A stretch of 64,000 nt of DNA from Helicobacter pylori Shi112. GTDB lineage: Bacteria > Campylobacterota > Campylobacteria > Campylobacterales > Helicobacteraceae. The position numbers and the translations under genes are program-made. The stretch spans positions 868,001 through 932,000 of the forward strand of contig NC_017741.1 in NCBI RefSeq assembly GCF_000277405.1, written 5' to 3'. This document shows positions 37,380 to 46,413 of this stretch, piece by piece. The notes under the pieces are model-generated. The model saw nothing but the letters and a program-made list of their open reading frames with translations, was not told where the DNA came from and made no database searches. The stretch's first letter is position 1; each line of letters opens with the position of its first letter.

Positions 37380-37829
37380 CTACTCAGCCACCACATCAAT
37401 TTTAAACGCGCCCACAACCCCAAATCCAAGCTTGACTTCAATCTCATAAATCCCTGTGCTTTTAATCGGGTGTTTGAGTTCAATGTCTTTTTTATCCAAA
37501 TCTAAACTCGCATGCTGTTCTTTCAAACGCTCCGTAATCTCTTCTTTAGTGATCGCTCCAAATAAAGAGCCATTCGCGCCGACTTTTTTATGGATGGTCA
37601 GCGTGATGGTTTGTAAGGTTTCTACCATTTGCAATTTTTGCACCTTTTCTAGGGCTTCTTTTTCAGCTTTCTTTTTAACTTCGGCTTTGTATTTGTTGAT
37701 CACTTCGTTAGTGGCGAGTTTGGCTTTTTTGTTAGCGATTAAAAAGTTATTCCCATAGCCATCTTTAACCTCACACACTTCACCCGCTTTGCCTAAATTT
37801 TTCACATCTTCTAGTAATAGAACCTTCAT
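37380..37829 (-). CDS. rplI: Ribosomal protein bL9
   Basis: Large-subunit protein binding 23S rRNA. The 149-residue product has the N-terminal domain with [17 protein letters not shown], the connecting helix (about 40-75) and the C-terminal domain with [15 protein letters not shown] precedes the ATG and a minus-strand TATAAT is at 37861-37866, so it leads the operon to csd6. Confidence 0.98.
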   Translation of the reverse strand: MKVLLLEDVKNLGKAGEVCEVKDGYGNNFLIANKKAKLATNEVINKYKAEVKKKAEKEALEKVQKLQMVETLQTITLTIHKKVGANGSLFGAITKEEITERLKEQHASLDLDKKDIELKHPIKSTGIYEIEVKLGFGVVGAFKIDVVAE

Positions 37830-37860
37830 TATATCCCCTTTAAGTTTTAAGTAATTTGTA

Positions 37861-37866
37861 ATTATA
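37861..37866 (-). promoter_or_regulatory. -10 box of the rplI-hslVU-era-csd6 operon
   Basis: The complement reads TATAAT 31 nt upstream of the rplI start codon, in an AT-rich gap after the DUF262 gene. Confidence 0.55.
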
Positions 37867-37891
37867 CTCTTTATTTTAATAAGTTGGGTTT

Positions 37892-39952
37892 TTATTGCCT
37901 GTTCCTACCACCCATCTGTTTTTCTAAAGCCTGTTTGATTAACCCCAAACAATAAGGGATATCCTCTTTTGTTTCTAGCTTGATTTCTATGTTCCAATTC
38001 GCTGGATTACCTGTACCGGTCTTATCCCTTGCCAGATTTTTTTCATCTTGCAATTCATTGAATTTCATATTTAAATACAGGTTTAATCCTTTTTTTAGCG
38101 GTTTAATAGCCACAAAATTTTTGCCAAACTCATAAGAGATATAATCTTGATTAAATTTTTCAACAATCTTTTCATCAAGAGCTTTAATCTCTTTGCTTAA
38201 AATATCAAATAATTCCCTTGAACGAGAGCCAAATTTATAAGAGTTTAAATCATAAACCTTTTTTTCTTTCTTGTCTTTCTTGGGTTTATATTTCTCTAGC
38301 GTTTCTGCATCTAGATTTGGATAAGTCCAAATCTTTAAAGCCAAATCCGCTAAGTCATTAGCTCTTTTTTTAATCTCTTCTTCGCCAAAAGATTCTAAAT
38401 CCCTCAAACCTTGATTGAGCCTTAATGGGCTATCCTTGAAGCCTTTTTCCATGTCTCGTTTTTCTTGGAAAGGTTTGTTGCTGTATGTAGGGTTATAGCC
38501 TGTCAGAGTGAGATTGCCTATTGTGTGGAGGTATTTTTTGTGTATCTTTTGAAAATTTTCACCCAAATCCTTTTCCCATTGTTCCGTGAGTGTTTGAGGC
38601 ATGATGTGCTCAATAGTGTATTCATGGGTATAGACTCGCTCTTTTCTGTCAAAATTTTCTAGCCTTTCAAAAAAGTATCTATTTTTTTGAAACTTATAAA
38701 AATCTGTCGTAATAAAACAATCTTTAAACTCGTCGTTGTTTGGAAATCTTTGTTTTTCTGTCAGATAACCAAAATGCGCCTTTAGGCTTTCAAAATATTC
38801 ATCTTTTTGAATGTGCTTTGTAAAAGAGGGAAAGACTTTATTGAGACTATTTGTGCCAAGCCCGCACACCGCCCTTCTGCAAATATAGCTCTCTATCAAA
38901 GCGATGCTACGGATAAAATCAGCCTTGGATAAAACCCCATCGCTATAATCGCTATAAAGCTCTAATAATGGCGGATAAATCACATCCATCTCTAAATCCA
39001 CCAAAAAACCTAAAGCCTTGTTTAAATCCTTATCGGCTTCTTTTTTGAATACGATCTGGCAAAAATACCCGCAATATTTTTGTAAATCTTTTAATAAATC
39101 CTCTACTCCTATCCCCTCTTTTTGCTGGTAATCCTTGAAAGCTACATAAACCTTCTTGATATTAGGGATTTCTCTTGTTTTGATCGTGAGATAATGCCGG
39201 ACAAACTGATTAAACAATTTTTCATTTTGTTTAAGTTCCTTCTCCATAGCCCTCCAGTATTTATTATAAAAGCGTTCTCGCTTTTCAATCTCTGTTTCCA
39301 TTACGATATGGTTTCTGATCAAATCCGTTTGCGCAAGTTCCATACCTTTTGAGTTCATGCTCTCAAAGATAAGTTGAGGATCATCTTTTCCTTTTTCTAA
39401 AGCAATTTCAACTATCATAAGCTTTTCTAATCCTTTAAAAATCGTTTCTAGCTCGTTGGTGTTTTTACTGATCCATTTTTCAAATAATTCAAAATTTTGC
39501 ACTATTTTTGATGAGATCTCGCTCGGTTCTCTTCTGTCTTTATCAATCAAATAGAGCAAGGTATCTTTATCAGAGTCTGAGAGGATGAGTCTGAATTTCT
39601 TATCGCCGTCCTTATCGCTGTTGATAAGATAGTGGTCCTCTATTTCTTTACGCTTATCGCTCCAATGATCTCTCAAAGCGATGAGTAAAAGCGTGATAGT
39701 GGTAAGCCTTTGTTGGCCGTCAATGATGAGTAATGGATTGTCAGAGTGCTTAATGCCATCTAGCACATACAAAATAGAACCGATAAAATGCCCGTCCATC
39801 TTATTATCTCCACCAATTTTTATAATATCATCCCATAACTGCTCGCATTGTTCCTTTTCCCAACTATACACTCTCTGATAGATGGGAATGACCAATTGAT
39901 TCTTTTGATTGTCTTTAATAAATGTTAATAGCGGGGTTGCCTCTGCTTTCAT
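37892..39952 (-). CDS. GmrSD-like DUF262/DUF1524 protein, probable defence nuclease
   Basis: A 686-residue protein in the GmrS/GmrD-type family. The N-terminal DUF262 domain has YQRVYSW near 25-35 and the nucleotide-binding IDGQQRLTT (about 75-90). The DUF1524 HNH-like domain has EHIMPQTL and GNLTLTGYN (about 465-505). The C-terminal part (about 555-680) resembles DUF5655. GmrSD enzymes cut modified phage DNA in an NTP-dependent way; activity here is inferred. I start at the ATG at 39952 because AAGGAG lies 8 nt upstream; an in-frame GTG at 39961 abuts the ribosome site. It is a single gene between rplI and glnA, likely accessory. Confidence 0.75.
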   Translation of the reverse strand: MKAEATPLLTFIKDNQKNQLVIPIYQRVYSWEKEQCEQLWDDIIKIGGDNKMDGHFIGSILYVLDGIKHSDNPLLIIDGQQRLTTITLLLIALRDHWSDKRKEIEDHYLINSDKDGDKKFRLILSDSDKDTLLYLIDKDRREPSEISSKIVQNFELFEKWISKNTNELETIFKGLEKLMIVEIALEKGKDDPQLIFESMNSKGMELAQTDLIRNHIVMETEIEKRERFYNKYWRAMEKELKQNEKLFNQFVRHYLTIKTREIPNIKKVYVAFKDYQQKEGIGVEDLLKDLQKYCGYFCQIVFKKEADKDLNKALGFLVDLEMDVIYPPLLELYSDYSDGVLSKADFIRSIALIESYICRRAVCGLGTNSLNKVFPSFTKHIQKDEYFESLKAHFGYLTEKQRFPNNDEFKDCFITTDFYKFQKNRYFFERLENFDRKERVYTHEYTIEHIMPQTLTEQWEKDLGENFQKIHKKYLHTIGNLTLTGYNPTYSNKPFQEKRDMEKGFKDSPLRLNQGLRDLESFGEEEIKKRANDLADLALKIWTYPNLDAETLEKYKPKKDKKEKKVYDLNSYKFGSRSRELFDILSKEIKALDEKIVEKFNQDYISYEFGKNFVAIKPLKKGLNLYLNMKFNELQDEKNLARDKTGTGNPANWNIEIKLETKEDIPYCLGLIKQALEKQMGGRNRQ

Positions 39953-40038
39953 AAATAACACTCCTTGATTTAGCGGATTTTACCTCATGCATCTTAATAA
40001 AACTTGATGCAGATTTCACTTTTTTACCCCATAAATGC

Positions 40039-40044
40039 TATAAT
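40039..40044 (+). promoter_or_regulatory. -10 box of glnA (TGCTATAAT)
   Basis: Extended -10 about 45 nt upstream of glnA, with AAAGGTGG as ribosome site at 40079-40086. Confidence 0.6.
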
Positions 40045-40089
40045 CACCCCTATCAATCAAACTCAATTTATAACAATTAAAGGTGGTTA

Positions 40090-41535
40090 ATGGTAGTAAG
40101 AACTCAAAATAGTGAAAGCAAGATCAAAGAGTTTTTTGAATTTTGCAAAGAAAATGAAGTGGAATTTGTGGATTTTAGATTCAGCGATATTAAAGGCACT
40201 TGGAATCACATCGCTTATTCTTTTGGGGCTTTAACGCATGGCATGTTTAAAGAGGGGATTCCTTTTGATGCGAGTTGTTTTAAAGGCTGGCAAGGCATTG
40301 AACACTCCGATATGATTTTAACCCCTGATTTGGTGCGTTATTTCATTGACCCTTTTAGCGCGGATGTGAGCGTGGTCGTGTTTTGCGATGTGTATGATGT
40401 GTATAAAAACCAGCCTTATGAGAAATGCCCTAGAAGTATCGCTAAAAAAGCCTTACAGCATTTAAAAGATTCAGGTTTGGGCGATGTGGCTTATTTTGGT
40501 GCAGAGAACGAATTTTTCATCTTTGATTCCATTAAGATTAAAGACGCTTCCAATTCCCAATACTACGAAGTGGATAGCGAAGAGGGCGAATGGAATAGGG
40601 ATAAGAGCTTTGAAAATGGCGTGAATTTTGGGCATAGACCGGGCAAACAAGGGGGCTATATGCCTGTGCCGCCAACGGATACGATGATGGATATTCGCAC
40701 AGAAATTGTGAAAGTCTTAAACCAAGTGGGGTTAGAAACTTTTGTCGTCCATCATGAAGTCGCGCAAGCGCAAGGCGAAGTGGGCGTGAAATTTGGGGAT
40801 TTAGTGGAAGCCGCTGACAATGTCCAAAAACTCAAATATGTGGTTAAAATGGTCGCTCATTTAAACGGCAAAACCGCCACTTTCATGCCAAAACCTTTAT
40901 ATGGGGATAACGGGAGCGGGATGCACACCCATGTGAGTGTTTGGAAAAACAACGAAAACCTTTTTAGCGGCGAAACTTACAAGGGCTTGAGCGAGTTGGC
41001 GTTGCATTTTTTAGGGGGTGTGTTGCGCCACGCTAGAGGGTTAGCCGCTTTCACTAACGCTTCCACTAATTCTTATAAACGCCTAATTCCTGGCTATGAA
41101 GCCCCATCTATTTTAACCTATTCGGCTAATAACAGGAGCGCGAGCGTGCGTATCCCTTATGGGATTTCTAAAAACAGCACGAGGTTTGAATTCAGGTTTC
41201 CTGATAGCTCATCAAACCCCTACTTGGCTTTTTCAGCGATTTTAATGGCGGGCATGGATGGCGTTAAAAACAAGATCGATCCCGGCGAAGCGATGGATAT
41301 TAACCTTTTCAAATTGACTTTAGATGAAATCAGAGAAAAGGGCATCAAACAAATGCCCCACACTTTAAGGAGTTCGTTAGAAGAAATGCTAGCCGATAAG
41401 CAGTATTTAAAAGAAGGTCAGGTCTTTAGCGAAGAATTTATTCAAGCCTATCAGTCTCTTAAATTCAACGCTGAAGTGTTCCCATGGGAGAGCAAACCCC
41501 ATCCTTTTGAATTTATCACCACTTATTCATGCTAA
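40090..41535 (+). CDS. glnA: Glutamine synthetase, type I
   Basis: Makes glutamine from glutamate, ammonia and ATP; it is the main ammonia assimilation enzyme of this urease-rich organism. The 481-residue protein has the GSI signatures, including [10 protein letters not shown] and the NKRLIPG-type motif as [11 protein letters not shown]. At the usual adenylylation loop (NLYxL) it has NLFKL, with Phe407 replacing the modified Tyr, so covalent regulation is not possible; this is known for H. pylori GlnA. It is a single gene with its own promoter and a probable terminator hairpin at 41672-41716. Confidence 0.97.
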   Translation: MVVRTQNSESKIKEFFEFCKENEVEFVDFRFSDIKGTWNHIAYSFGALTHGMFKEGIPFDASCFKGWQGIEHSDMILTPDLVRYFIDPFSADVSVVVFCDVYDVYKNQPYEKCPRSIAKKALQHLKDSGLGDVAYFGAENEFFIFDSIKIKDASNSQYYEVDSEEGEWNRDKSFENGVNFGHRPGKQGGYMPVPPTDTMMDIRTEIVKVLNQVGLETFVVHHEVAQAQGEVGVKFGDLVEAADNVQKLKYVVKMVAHLNGKTATFMPKPLYGDNGSGMHTHVSVWKNNENLFSGETYKGLSELALHFLGGVLRHARGLAAFTNASTNSYKRLIPGYEAPSILTYSANNRSASVRIPYGISKNSTRFEFRFPDSSSNPYLAFSAILMAGMDGVKNKIDPGEAMDINLFKLTLDEIREKGIKQMPHTLRSSLEEMLADKQYLKEGQVFSEEFIQAYQSLKFNAEVFPWESKPHPFEFITTYSC

Positions 41536-41671
41536 AACAATGAGCGGATCAATAATCCCCTTTTAAAAATTTAGAACAGGGCAAAAGTGTCTCGTTCTTA
41601 AAAATGGGGTTTGAAAAAATTTATTTTCTTTATTTTTTTGGATAAGTCTTACTTGACGCTTTTTAATCTTT

Positions 41672-41716
41672 AAAAATGGGGTTTTTAACTTTATTTTTAT
41701 GTAAAACCCATTTTTT
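41672..41716 (+). terminator. Hairpin downstream of glnA
   Basis: AAAAATGGGGTTTT (41672-41685) pairs with AAAACCCATTTTTT (41703-41716) with one bulge, ending in a T run: a likely rho-independent terminator about 140 nt after glnA, possibly also used by the minus-strand gene. Confidence 0.45.
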
Positions 41717-41784
41717 AAGGGGATAGAGAGCGTTTGAAATAACACCCCCTAAAACCCCCAACTAAACTCCTCTAAAACCCAACA

Positions 41785-41955
41785 TTAGTTTGATTGCTTA
41801 AAATAAGGGCTATCAAAGTCTTTAGGCGTGTAGCGCATTTCTTTCTCTATAATAGCGTTTTTAACACAAGCAACACGCAAAGCCTCAAAGCGAGTCTCAA
41901 CGCAAGCACAACCGCCAAGTAAAGACGCTCCAATGAACACGCTATTTGTTTTCAT
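41785..41955 (-). CDS. Small putative lipoprotein (HP0511-like)
   Basis: A 56-residue product with a lipoprotein signal: MKTN, a short hydrophobic segment and the lipobox LLGGC (Cys16), followed by two further Cys (18 and 30). AAAAGGAT lies 6 nt upstream of the ATG. The position between dapB and glnA matches the small lipoprotein HP0511 of reference genomes. A Fur-box-like palindrome is 61 nt upstream, which suggests iron control. Function unknown. Confidence 0.7.
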   Translation of the reverse strand: MKTNSVFIGASLLGGCACVETRFEALRVACVKNAIIEKEMRYTPKDFDSPYFKQSN

Positions 41956-42015
41956 TTTATATCCTTTTATTTTAGAATTTTTTAATAACTTAAATATTTT
42001 AAATTATTTATCTAG

Positions 42016-42034
42016 GATAATAAGAATTATTATC
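42016..42034. promoter_or_regulatory. Fur-box-like palindrome
   Basis: GATAATAA-GAA-TTATTATC: two perfect 8-bp arms with a 3-nt spacer, closely matching the TAATAATnATTATTA core reported for H. pylori Fur. It lies 61-79 nt upstream of the small lipoprotein gene. Confidence 0.45.
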
Positions 42035-42126
42035 AAATAAAAAGTAAATGGAACTCAAAACAATCACAATAACGCTCTACATCCAAACCAAAAACGCTAC
42101 TCTTTGTAATCCTTGATAATTTTTGC

Positions 42127-42240
42127 TATAATAAAGCCCTAACTGAAATTGTTCATTTTGTTTTAGTTAGGCTCCTTGAATTAAGATTATAAGGTCTTAG
42201 CGTACTAGCCTTGTGTTACTAATCACACAAGGCAAGATTA
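42127..42240 (+). ncRNA. Candidate structured small RNA between HP0511-like gene and dapB
   Basis: TATAAT at 42127-42132 (GCTATAAT) is followed by two stems: CCTAACT (42138-42144) with AGTTAGG (42165-42171), and GCCTTGTGT (42208-42216) with ACACAAGGC (42225-42233), a perfect 9-bp stem and 8-nt loop. No open frame is present. There is no T tract after the second stem, so the 3' end is uncertain. Confidence 0.35.
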
Positions 42241-42287
42241 ATCCTTATAAAATAAATTCTTCCAATACAAAAAAGAATTAAAAACAT

Positions 42288-43052
42288 TCAACCAAACATC
42301 TCGTTGATTTCATATTTTTTAGCGGCTTTATCTTTAAGCCATAGAGCCACTTCTAAAGCCCCTTTAGCAAAAATAGATCGGTTAGTCGCCGTATGGCTAA
42401 GCTCTATGTATTCGCCCTCCAAATAAAACCCTATCGTGTGCTTCCCGGCAACATCGCCCCCTCTTAAAGCGGCTATGCCAATGCTTTCTTTAGAGCGCAA
42501 ACCTTCTCTGTGAGTGGTAAGAGCGTTTTTTTCATCATACCCCCTAGCCTTAGCACAAGTTTCATACAAACTCAACGCAGTGCCGCTCGGAGCGTCTTTT
42601 TTGAGATTGTGGTGCGTTTCTACAATTTCAATATCCGCATCTTTTAATTTCAAAGAAGTTAAAAAGGCTAATTGATTGAGCATCATGATCCCTAAAGACA
42701 TGTTGTGCGCATGCAAAAGCGGCGCTTTCAAGGCTAATTGTTGCATTTTTTCTAGCGTTTCTTTTTCTAAACCGGTCGTTCCAGAAACTAAAATTTTAGG
42801 GCATTCTAAAAGAGCCTCTAGCAAATTATCCACGCCTTTAGGTAAAGAAAAATCAATCACGCATTCGCAAGCCCTCACAAACGCTTTTAAATCATTGGTT
42901 ACTAAAGGGGCGTGCGAAAAAGAGCTGAAATCCGTTTCGCATTTTTGCCTGACAAACACGCTAGATAGCTCTAATCCCTTATACCCCCCTTTTAATTCTT
43001 CTAAAAGCAGTTTTCCTATACGACCGCTCGCTCCATAAACACCGATTTTCAT
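42288..43052 (-). CDS. dapB: DapB, 4-hydroxy-tetrahydrodipicolinate reductase
   Basis: Reduces the dapA product in the lysine/meso-diaminopimelate pathway that supplies peptidoglycan. The 254-residue protein has the NAD(P)-binding GASGRIGK at residues 7-14, and the signature [13 protein letters not shown] with the catalytic His and Lys (about 146-158). It is the last gene of the minus-strand csd3-nudix-pgbA-glcD-dapB run. Confidence 0.97.
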   Translation of the reverse strand: MKIGVYGASGRIGKLLLEELKGGYKGLELSSVFVRQKCETDFSSFSHAPLVTNDLKAFVRACECVIDFSLPKGVDNLLEALLECPKILVSGTTGLEKETLEKMQQLALKAPLLHAHNMSLGIMMLNQLAFLTSLKLKDADIEIVETHHNLKKDAPSGTALSLYETCAKARGYDEKNALTTHREGLRSKESIGIAALRGGDVAGKHTIGFYLEGEYIELSHTATNRSIFAKGALEVALWLKDKAAKKYEINEMFG

Positions 43053-43074
43053 GCGCTTTCCTTGCTTTTAAATC

Positions 43075-44455
43075 TTACAACCCCATTTTAAAAGGGTTTA
43101 AAATATTATTAGGATCAAGGGCTTTTTTAATATTCCTAAAAAGATCCATTTCACTATGATTGAACGCTAAAGGCATGAATTTGGCTTTAGACAAGCCTAT
43201 GCCATGCTCCCCGCTTAAAGTCCCCTCCAAACTGATAGCGGCCTGAAAAATCTCTTCCATAGCCTGATGCCCTTTTTCTAAATCCCTATTAGGATCTTCT
43301 AGCATGATATTCACATGCACATTGCCATCGCCCGTATGCCCAAAGCAAGGGATTTTAAAGCCGTATTTTTGGCTTATTTTAGCGACTTCTTGCAATAAAC
43401 TCGGCAAACTCGCCCTAGGAACGGTCACATCTTCATTCAATTTCTTTTTACCATAAACGCTAATACTTTGAGAAGCGTTACGCCTTGAAAACCATAAATC
43501 CTGCTCTTCTTGTTCGTTTTGAGCGATCTTAAAACCCACGCAACCATTGGCTTTAAAATGCTTTTCTATCTCATTGAGTTGCCATGCAATCTGCTCTTTT
43601 ACCACGCCATCCACTTGAGTGATGAGTATCGCTCCAGCGTCTTTGGGTAAGCCTTTAGAAAATCGTTCTTCAACCGCTTTGATACTCAAATTATCCAAAA
43701 ATTCCATCGCCACAGGCGTAACGCCGCTGCTCATTGTCTTATAAACGGCGTTCATGGCGTCTTCAATATGGTTAAAAACCCCCATCGCGCTTTGTTTTAA
43801 GGGTGGTTTGGCTAAAAGCTTTAAAGTGATTTCAGAAATCACGCCCAAGCACCCCTCACTAGCAATCATCAGCCCTGCAACATTAAAACCGGCGACATCT
43901 TTGATCGTTTTTTTGCCTGCCCTTATGATTTCACCATTCGCTAAAACCACTCTTAAAGCCATGACATAATCTTTCGTGATGCCGTATTTAGTCGCGCGCA
44001 TGCCACCGGCGTTTTCAGCGACATTCCCCCCTAAAGTGCTTTGATTCTCACTCGCTGGATCTGGGGGGTAGAATAAATTTAATTTTTCCACTTCGTTTTG
44101 GAAATGCTTGTTGATCACGCCCGGTTCTACTCTAGCGATTAAATTTTTAGTGTCAATCTCTAAAATCTTATCCAAATGCTTTTCCACGCTTAAAACTAGC
44201 CCTCCGCTCACGCTCAACGCCCCCCCCGGTAAAACCGCTCCCAGCCCCCCTAGGCACAACGATGATGCGATGCTCGTTGCAATATTTTAAGATCTGGCTG
44301 ATTTCTTGCTCGTTTTTAGGGAAAATCACACCGCTAGGCAAATGCCTTTCTTTGGTAGCGTCATAGCAATAAGCGTTCAAATGCATTAAATCAGTGAAAA
44401 AATCCTCTCCCCCCACTAGGTTCTTAAAATATTGGATGTGTTGTTTCTCTAACAT
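43075..44455 (-). pseudogene. glcD: GlcD-like FAD oxidase, frameshifted at a C8 tract
   Basis: Glycolate oxidase or D-lactate dehydrogenase subunit of the FAD/VAO family. The N-terminal 70 codons (from ATG 44455) give VPRGAGSGFTGG, the FAD-binding signature, then run out of frame at eight C's (44220-44227; eight G's in the coding strand). The rest, from ALSVSGGLVL to the C-terminus, including NVAENAGGMRATKYG and GHTGDGNVHVN, continues in another frame. Seven G's would restore a protein of about 460 residues. This is either slipped-strand phase variation in the OFF state or an assembly or sequencing error. Confidence 0.85.
44220..44227. repeat. C8 homopolymer in glcD
   Basis: Eight consecutive C's on the plus strand at the exact site where the two glcD frames must be joined. 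The gene is OFF with eight bases and would be ON with seven. Confidence 0.85.
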
Positions 44456-44456
44456 G

Positions 44457-45764
44457 TTATTTTTTACCCGCTTCTAGCGCCTTTCTTCGCTCTTCAAGCT
44501 CTTTTTCATCTCTTTCTTGATGCTCTTTGGCTCTTTGTTCAAATTCTCTCGCTCTTTGTTCGGCTTTGGCTTTTTTCTTTTCATCTTTCAAGCGGCGTTT
44601 TTCTTCTTTAGAATTTGGTTTGTTTTCGCCTTGTTGGGTAGCGTTATTTTCGTCACTTGGCTCTTTAATGGCTTCTTGCTTGATTTCTTGATCATTTTCT
44701 TTGGCATTGACTTTTTCATTGCCTTGATCCATGCCCAGAGCCTTTCTTCGCTCTTCAAGCTCTTTTTCATCTCTTTCTTGATGCTCTTTGGCTCTTTGTT
44801 CAAATTCTCTCGCTCTTTGTTCGGCTTTGGCTTTTTTCTTTTCTTCTTTCAAGCGGCGTTTTTCTTCTTTAGCATCAAGTTTGCGCTCTGCTTTTTGGTA
44901 GTTTTTCTCTTCTAAAGTAGGAGCGTTTTCTGTGCCTTGATTGGCTTTTTTAGGCTCTTTAATGGTCTCTTGCTTGATTTCTCGTTTAATTTCTCTAGCA
45001 TCAACCTTTTCTTCTTTCTTTTTAATCCTTACTTCTTTGCGTTTTTCTTTCTTCACTAAAGCGTCATAGTAAGCGAAGTAATTTTTAGATTGACTGCCTG
45101 AAAAAACTTTCCCTAGCGTGCCTGCATCAATGCCCTCAACCCTAGAAAAAAACGGCGTAGAAGTTTTAGTAACACCGCTTGTATCCAGATCTCTTTTTTC
45201 TAAAATTTCAAAACTCTCACAGCTTAAAATATTGAGCGTGTTCGTGGTTACAATATAAATCACCCCCACGCTATAAACATTGCACGCTTTTCTTAAATTA
45301 GCGATTTTTGGGTCAAACCCGTTCAAAAAAGTCACCAACAAATCAGAACTGATAAAATTAATATCGGTGTTAGTCGCTCTGATTTTCTCATAGATTTCAT
45401 CATTAGGAGCGATTAAAAACGCTTGGTTATTGAATTGCCTAAAATAGACCAAATCCCCCTTTTTAGCGACCATTCTTGGAGTGGGCAAATGGCTTTGTTT
45501 CATAGACTCAAACGCTCTGAATTTAGCCGTTGCGACGCCATTTTCAACGGCAATAATAACCACTTCAGAATTAACGATTTCATAATCTGAAAGTTTAGTA
45601 ACGACAAAACCAAACTCCCCCACTTGCAAATCATGAGCAGGAAAACGAATGATTTTTTTAGGCAAATCCACAAATTCTATACTCACTCTTAAGGGTTCTT
45701 GCCAAGAGGCCGATTGCAAGCTTATAAAACTCATTAAAAGAAGTCCTATCAAAAGCCTTAACAT
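44457..45764 (-). CDS. pgbA: PgbA, plasminogen-binding surface protein
   Basis: HP0508-type protein that binds host plasminogen, with C-terminal Lys residues needed for binding. I start at the ATG at 45764 (AAAAGGA 5 nt upstream), giving about 435 residues and a signal peptide MLRLLIGLLLMSF...; an upstream ATG at 45782 overlaps the Nudix gene. The N-terminal globular part (about 20-230) is followed by a Lys/Glu/Arg-rich tail with two copies of a 44-residue helical unit (KEEKRRLK...ERRKAL). It ends ...AGKK, keeping the Lys terminus. Confidence 0.85.
   Translation of the reverse strand: MLRLLIGLLLMSFISLQSASWQEPLRVSIEFVDLPKKIIRFPAHDLQVGEFGFVVTKLSDYEIVNSEVVIIAVENGVATAKFRAFESMKQSHLPTPRMVAKKGDLVYFRQFNNQAFLIAPNDEIYEKIRATNTDINFISSDLLVTFLNGFDPKIANLRKACNVYSVGVIYIVTTNTLNILSCESFEILEKRDLDTSGVTKTSTPFFSRVEGIDAGTLGKVFSGSQSKNYFAYYDALVKKEKRKEVRIKKKEEKVDAREIKREIKQETIKEPKKANQGTENAPTLEEKNYQKAERKLDAKEEKRRLKEEKKKAKAEQRAREFEQRAKEHQERDEKELEERRKALGMDQGNEKVNAKENDQEIKQEAIKEPSDENNATQQGENKPNSKEEKRRLKDEKKKAKAEQRAREFEQRAKEHQERDEKELEERRKALEAGKK
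44479..44872 (-). repeat. Direct repeat pair in pgbA (133 bp, 261-bp offset)
   Basis: 44479-44611 and 44740-44872 are identical but for one base. The 261-bp offset is a multiple of three, so recombination would remove or add 87 residues in frame. Confidence 0.85.
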
Positions 45765-45774
45765 ACAATTCCTT

Positions 45775-46413
45775 TTAAACATTTTTAAACTTTTTTAAAT
45801 GCCATAAAATGGCTAAAGACAATCCGGTGGTTTTAGCGTATTGAAAATCCATTATAAAATCAAGAGCTTTTGATCGCTTCAAAAACAGCACTTCAATCTT
45901 TTCTGTATCAATCCCCCCACCCTTTGAAACTTTCAAATGCGTGCACACTTCAGCGTAATAGAGCGTTTGCAAACTCCCACTCAAGCCGGTTGCGCTATAA
46001 AATTGGCCTATGGTTTCTAAATTTTTAGGGCTGATCTGATAACCGCATTCTTCTAGCGCTTCTTCGCAAGCGATTTCTTCTAAACTCTTATTAGCTTTAT
46101 CCACAAGCCCTGCGCACAATTCATAAGTGTATCCGTCAATATTTTGATCTTGATCACACTTAAAATGAAAATGGCGCGCATAAATGGCTGGGCGGAATTG
46201 TTTCACAATCACAAAACAATCGGATTCTTTTTCATAGAGTAAAACCGCCACGCTGTCTAAAGACTTAATAATATCCCATGTTTTCTTAGTATTCTCTTCA
46301 TTATAATGCATGCGTTTTAATTCTATGAAATTAGAGCTAGAACAAGGCTCTAAATACACACTAGAATCATCTATTAAAGATTTTTGATTGAAAGCATTCT
46401 TAAAATAAGACAT
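45775..46413 (-). CDS. Nudix hydrolase (NDP-sugar pyrophosphatase-like)
   Basis: A 212-residue protein with a Nudix box-like region (AGLVDKANKSLEEIACEEAL, continuing EECGY), resembling ADP-ribose or UDP-sugar pyrophosphatases; the invariant Arg of the REUxEE signature appears as Glu, which may affect activity. The substrate is unknown. AGAGGG precedes the ATG, which overlaps the csd3 stop by one base. Confidence 0.8.
   Translation of the reverse strand: MSYFKNAFNQKSLIDDSSVYLEPCSSSNFIELKRMHYNEENTKKTWDIIKSLDSVAVLLYEKESDCFVIVKQFRPAIYARHFHFKCDQDQNIDGYTYELCAGLVDKANKSLEEIACEEALEECGYQISPKNLETIGQFYSATGLSGSLQTLYYAEVCTHLKVSKGGGIDTEKIEVLFLKRSKALDFIMDFQYAKTTGLSLAILWHLKKFKNV

Larger units (their letters stand above)
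41536..42287. other. Gap glnA-dapB: terminator, small lipoprotein gene, Fur-like box, candidate RNA
   Basis: These 752 nt hold a hairpin (41672-41716), repeated AAAATGGGGTTT elements, a 56-codon minus-strand lipoprotein gene (41785-41955), a Fur-box-like palindrome (42016-42034) and a candidate structured RNA with its own -10 box (42127-42240). Confidence 0.6.

Noticed and set aside
44517-44915. 132-codon plus-strand hydrophobic Phe-rich frame
   Set aside because: Antisense shadow of the Lys/Glu repeat codons of pgbA.
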